Shown here: positions 60,101 to 64,000 of the stretch, piece after piece | How the letters are laid out: each line of letters opens with the position of its first letter | Position numbering within the stretch: position 1 is the stretch's first letter | Origin: Alnus glutinosa | Lineage: Eukaryota > Streptophyta > Magnoliopsida > Fagales > Betulaceae | DNA: 64,000 bases | Reading direction: 5' to 3' | Assembly: GCF_958979055.1 (NCBI RefSeq) | Contig: NC_084894.1 | Span: forward strand, 8,066,501 to 8,130,500 | Position numbers and translations under genes: made by a program | The notes under the pieces: model-generated | The model's database searches: none | Told to the model about the DNA's origin: nothing | The model's input: the letters and a program-made list of their open reading frames with translations, nothing else

Positions 60101-61580
60101 AAGTATATATATATATAGTATTTAATGATAATTTTTACTGTCACGTTAGTGAGTGAGTACTTAAAAACGCTACATATATTTTTAAGCGTTTACTTCTTGA
60201 TGTGTGACAGTGAAAATTATCATTGATTTATCATATCAATGATGAATTTCATCCCTTATATTGAAGTTTAGACGAGTTAATATATAATATATCCTTGGCT
60301 TTTCACTGCCACGTGACCCATGTCAGAGTAAGCGCTTTCTCTAAAACATATATATGGGCCCGTTTGAAATTTCTCTTCCCTTCCCCTCCTCTTATTTTCA
60401 CTTCTCTCAAAAGACATCAACTTCAAAACATTCGTAATTTTTTATTTTTTATTTATTTATTTTTTTCACTTTTTATATCACATCAACATTTTTTTATTAC
60501 TTTTTAAATAAAAAACTCACTACAATACATTTTTTTTTTCTTTTTATTTTTACTTTTCATATAAATTATTTCAACTTTATATCACATCAATCATATATTT
60601 CAATCAATCAAAAAAGAAAATCTAAGGAGATATAAGGAGAGGGGAGGAGAATTTTCAGGCGGAGCCACGTTTATCATAATATATGTTACGTAAATAAGCT
60701 CAATTCCAAATAGTGTAAAAGAAGAAATCAGGTATACAGACACATCAATGTTCCATCACATATTTTCATGAGAATTGACCATCTATTATTTCAACAAACA
60801 TATTTCCACATGTCAGCTACCAATTTAAAATTCTTCTGGGTATCTTAAACTACAGTCCGAAAACCAATTTGATTGCCACTAAAAGGAGCCCTTGCATTAA
60901 TATCTTTGGGGTCCAGTCCGGTGATATAATGACTGTCTTTTGAGAATGAACCTTGATCATTGCCTTTTCCAAAGATTCAAAGACTATAAGATTCAAAGGG
61001 TACTGCCCATTTCAAAAGGATTGGTCAAAGGTTTGTTTCAGCAAATGATGTCAAATAGTTTCAGGCAAAGTAGCAAGAAGCCGACATGCATGCAAGTGAG
61101 ATCCCATCGACTCCCACATTGATAATGTAAGAACAACTTTGATGCGACATTGATTAGTCCTTTTATACAAGTAATTCCATTCTTCTTCAATGGATACAAA
61201 TCTATGAAGGAAATAAGAAGGCACAGACAAATGTTTGGAAGTACCACATAGTTTACTACAAAAGAATTACAACCCTGATGTGTCATGCCACCCACTCTCA
61301 AATCAATTATTTTTTCTACAAAAATTTTCTAGTTATGAGAACCTGTATAACATGTTTGTCACTAATTTCTCAAGTTACAAACATATTCAGGAAAAGCTAT
61401 AAACAAATTCAGGATGAAGGCATTTCTAAAGACAAGTTTCACAAGTCAACATTTTTTCTCAAGCTGGAGGCATAGGAAAAGATCCCACTCACCTTTTCAA
61501 GACTTTGGAATTCATTGCTACTCCAGCATTATCTTCAACAAGCTTCTGTAGTGGCTCTAGTCTCAGGCTCCAATACCTTA
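57185..61580. other. Intergenic region with MITE blocks and simple repeats
   Basis: 57418-57735 carries two related MITE-like blocks in tandem (attattagattt(a/g)(c/t)ga... family of 33289). 58854-58918 is a hairpin (separate entry). 60355-60655 looks like a foldback MITE: left tgaaatttctcttcccttcc, right complement cctgaaaattctcctcccct. Poly(T) runs at about 57385-57409 and 57770-57793. No gene was supported. Confidence 0.5.
58854..58918. repeat. Short hairpin, 27-bp arms with 11-nt loop
   Basis: Arms 58854-58880 (starting aacccccacccaattattgc) and 58892-58918 are reverse complements with two mismatches, both of which could be G-U pairs in RNA. The loop is taatgtacctt. It may be a remnant of a foldback MITE or a small-RNA precursor-like structure. 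Confidence 0.75.
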
Positions 61581-62171
61581 AGCAGCAGCAAAACAGAAGA
61601 GGCACACAATCTATCACAATGTGTCATAAACACTATATATTGCCTTCGTTTGATCACGAAGAGTGCCCTCCCACTTTTTAATTTTGGATGGGCTGCTTCA
61701 GATTAGATTTCTTTGAACAGATGAGGAGCTTGAAATTCCATTTCTTTGGCTATGAAGTCTAAGGTTGTTTCGGACAAAAACAAGATCTTCTACTCTCTCC
61801 ACTCCTAACCTGTTGGCTGTTTCTCGACATGGAAAATCATTATCTTGGAGTATCTCTTCACACATTCCAACACTTCAGCGGCAGCAAAACAGAAGAGGCA
61901 CACAATCTATCACAATGTGTCATAAACACTATATATTGCCTTCGTTTGATCAAGAAGAGTGCCCTCCCACGTTTTAATTTCGGATGGGCTGCTTCAGATT
62001 AGATTTCTTTGAACAGATGAGGAGCTTGAAATTCCATTTCTTTGGCTATGAAGTCTAAGGTTGTTTCGGACAAAAACAAGATCTTCTACTCTCTCCACTC
62101 CTAACCTGTTGGCTGTTTCTCGGCATGGAAAATCATTATCTTGGAGTATCTCTTCACACATTCCAACACTT
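61581..62171. repeat. 296-bp tandem duplication over the 3' end of the hAT-derived gene
   Basis: Copy A 61581-61876 and copy B 61877-62171 are head to tail with offset 296 and only a few visible substitutions (for example cacgaag/caagaag, ctttttaatttt/cgttttaattt, ctcgacatgg/ctcggcatgg). Copy B holds the last codons and stop (61994-61996) of the minus-strand gene; copy A repeats that C-terminal coding sequence in the 3' flank. Confidence 0.92.
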
Positions 62172-63904
62172 GAAACCTGACTCAGAACTTTCATGGCTAG
62201 TGTCTGTAAGTGGGGTGTTTCGAAACCGAAATTCTCCCACCAAGCAACAGGATCCATTTTACCTCTACAATCCACAGCATCCTCCTCTCCTAAGGGTCCT
62301 TCTAATCTCCAGTAAGAGCTAAGCTGCTCTCTAAGAACCCTTCTCGATGCACTGTCACCCTCATATCTTTCTAGAGTGGCTTTCCATCCCCGCATTACAG
62401 TTCTATCCTTTGTTTGACCTTTCCCAAAATATTTAGGATTTAGTATATAACCTGCAGCATGAAGAGGAGAAAATAACACATCCCATCTGTTCTCTATCAA
62501 CTCTTCCAATTGGTTCAATGCACTTTCATCAATTCCCTTGCTTCTCACAGCTTCAAGAGCCTGAACCCGCCAATCATAAACATCGCCCATGACAGATCGA
62601 TCTATATTAAGTATAGCAAGGAACCTTAAGAAAGGCTCACATAACTGCAAGAATAAATGAGCCCTGCTCCAGAATTCATCCCCTAAAATGGCAGCCTCGA
62701 TACTTGCAATGTCCTCCGGAGTACAAAGCTTCCATTGCTTCCAGTCTTCACTAACAACTACCTGTTGAAGTGATTGCTTTAGCTGAAGAATCCTCTGGAC
62801 AATGCCATAGGATGGAAAAAACTTAGTAGAAAGTGGGTCAGAGCTCCCTTTCAAATTTTGAATCAAGATACCTGGACAAGAACGCTGATATGTCATGATA
62901 ATTTGCTCAATTTCCTTAGCACACAAGAAAACAGATTTAATCCAATCCAATTCAGCTATTTCTTCCATTAGCATGCATATAGAATGCGATGCACAAGAAG
63001 ACCAGAATATGTGAGGGAACTTTGACAATATAAGGGATTCAGAAGATTTACAGGCTTGGCCTAGATGTGAGTTTATCTGAACAACATTTGTGGGCCCAAT
63101 TTCCACAATTAAATCACTAAGAACACCAGTGAACACATTGTCCACTCCATCAGTAACATCTATATCTACTGCTTTCAAAAACATTAGTCCCCTTGGACTA
63201 GAGACAAATATATCAATGCGGAAGCAGCCCAACGAGCCATCTAAGCAGCCAACACACAGTAATGTGCATCCTGTGTGAGGCCAGGACTCCCTAACTAGAG
63301 CCACAGATTTTTCAATCCTTGCTTTCTCTTTACTTAAAAAAGAATCAGACAGTTCATCTTTTGTTGGGGGTTCATACCCAGGTCCAAAAGCAGCAATTGC
63401 TTTTGTCATTTCAAGAAAGTATGGAGAGCTGACGACTTTGATATTCAATCCATTGGCATAGAAAAATCTTGCCACAATGTCATCTACATCTTCTTTGGTG
63501 ACACAGGTATGACTTGGTCGCGAAGTCCGATCAACATCTCCTACGGTGACACAGGTATGACTTGGTTGTGAAGTCCAAATGTGTTTGCCAGGCTTCCCAC
63601 TTCCAGAAGTCCTTTTCTCTTTCCGAGCAAGGCGCTCTTCCTTCCGGGCAAGGCGCTCTTCCTTCCGAGCAAGGCGCTCTTCCTCTAATATCTGAAATGC
63701 TTCTCTCAAAGACCTGTCTATTGCTGGGCAGCTTTTGACCCCAACACCAGTAAACCCAAGAAGGTGTGCTCTAACACGTGAATAAGATCCATTATATCGT
63801 AGATTACAGTGGTTGCATTTCCACTTTTTCGTGCCACTTCCCTTGTCAAACCCACCGAACACACTGACATGTTTCCATGCCCACTTATCAGATTCCGATG
63901 GCAT
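61994..63904 (-). CDS. hAT-transposase-derived BED zinc-finger protein, probably domesticated
   Basis: One exon encodes 636 aa from the ATG at 63904 (MPSESDKWAWKHV). A frame exists further upstream, but ctttttttaa...gtatgcag|TTTTCTGG just 5' looks like a splice acceptor, so a non-coding first exon is likely beyond the window. A BED-type finger lies near residues 10-55 (KWKCNHCNLRY ... HLLGF ... C). Three EERLARK heptads follow (about 78-98), then a 16-residue repeat (TSQPSHTCVTVGDVDR / TSRPSHTCVTKEDVDD), a DUF659-like region and a hAT dimerisation-like tail (PVAWWENFGFETPHLQTLAM, VEDLVFVRNNLRL). Where active relatives have DGWT and TDNA, this protein has VGCLDG and QINSHLG, so both catalytic Asp positions appear lost while the reading frame stays open. 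This suggests a retained host gene; its role is unknown. Confidence 0.8.
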   Translation of the reverse strand: MPSESDKWAWKHVSVFGGFDKGSGTKKWKCNHCNLRYNGSYSRVRAHLLGFTGVGVKSCPAIDRSLREAFQILEEERLARKEERLARKEERLARKEKRTSGSGKPGKHIWTSQPSHTCVTVGDVDRTSRPSHTCVTKEDVDDIVARFFYANGLNIKVVSSPYFLEMTKAIAAFGPGYEPPTKDELSDSFLSKEKARIEKSVALVRESWPHTGCTLLCVGCLDGSLGCFRIDIFVSSPRGLMFLKAVDIDVTDGVDNVFTGVLSDLIVEIGPTNVVQINSHLGQACKSSESLILSKFPHIFWSSCASHSICMLMEEIAELDWIKSVFLCAKEIEQIIMTYQRSCPGILIQNLKGSSDPLSTKFFPSYGIVQRILQLKQSLQQVVVSEDWKQWKLCTPEDIASIEAAILGDEFWSRAHLFLQLCEPFLRFLAILNIDRSVMGDVYDWRVQALEAVRSKGIDESALNQLEELIENRWDVLFSPLHAAGYILNPKYFGKGQTKDRTVMRGWKATLERYEGDSASRRVLREQLSSYWRLEGPLGEEDAVDCRGKMDPVAWWENFGFETPHLQTLAMKVLSQVSSVGMCEEILQDNDFPCRETANRLGVERVEDLVFVRNNLRLHSQRNGISSSSSVQRNLI

Positions 63905-64000
63905 ACTTTTACCCCAGAAAACTGCATACCACAAAATGGGGTTAAAAAAAGAAGGAACATATGGATATGTTAAAATAAGAGAACACCAAGTTACAATGTT

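Overview
The window is nuclear DNA of a flowering plant, almost certainly a eudicot. Evidence: AT-rich intergenic DNA, GT-AG introns, plant-only gene families (HD2 histone deacetylase, CSLA mannan synthase, DUF7054), plant-type tRNA genes, and a dense load of hAT, PIF/Harbinger, Mutator-like, LINE, SINE and LTR elements. A woody rosid is my guess from the general look of the repeats; it is not shown by the sequence.

Five protein-coding loci can be modelled, each with consistent exon phases. (1) 11377-12884 (+): a two-exon DUF7054 protein of 189 aa. (2) 19685-24653 (+): a ten-exon plant-specific histone deacetylase of the HD2/HDT type, 291 aa, whose third intron has the full signature of a U12-dependent AT-AC intron. 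(3) 29270-31818 (-): the small subunit of splicing factor U2AF, 311 aa in four exons; its first intron starts directly in a (CT)n microsatellite. (4) 39055-45045 (-): a nine-exon CSLA glucomannan 4-beta-mannosyltransferase, 542 aa. (5) 61994-63904 (-): a hAT-transposase-derived BED-finger protein with an intact 636-codon frame but without the recognisable catalytic aspartates; its upstream exon(s) lie beyond the window. Two nuclear tRNA genes, Leu(UAA) on + and Gly(UCC) on -, sit just upstream of the U2AF35 gene.

The rest is repeat-rich. Elements whose ends are fixed by target-site duplications are: hAT 8149-9057 (8 bp), PIF/Harbinger-like 9104-10448 (TTA), LINE 29952-30532 in a U2AF35 intron (12 bp, one mismatch), Tourist-like 30588-30876 (TAA), a deleted LTR retrotransposon 35960-36969 (CTAGT), hAT remnant 39810-39963 in a CSLA intron (8 bp), two Mutator-like foldbacks 53693-54413 and 55252-56160 (9 bp each), and hAT 56485-57176 (8 bp). 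A LINE/copia patchwork fills 25.5-27.9 kb, a LINE 3' fragment lies at about 47.6-48.2 kb, and a frameshifted RICESLEEPER-like hAT transposase lies at 50.8-52.9 kb.

The genes show no sign of working as one system. Two of them touch splicing: U2AF35 itself, and the HD2 gene with its minor-class intron. The most interesting points are the AT-AC intron, the microsatellite-embedded 5' splice site of U2AF35, the domesticated-looking hAT gene with a 296-bp tandem duplication over its 3' end, and a 36-bp-periodic palindrome array at 16.0-16.1 kb.
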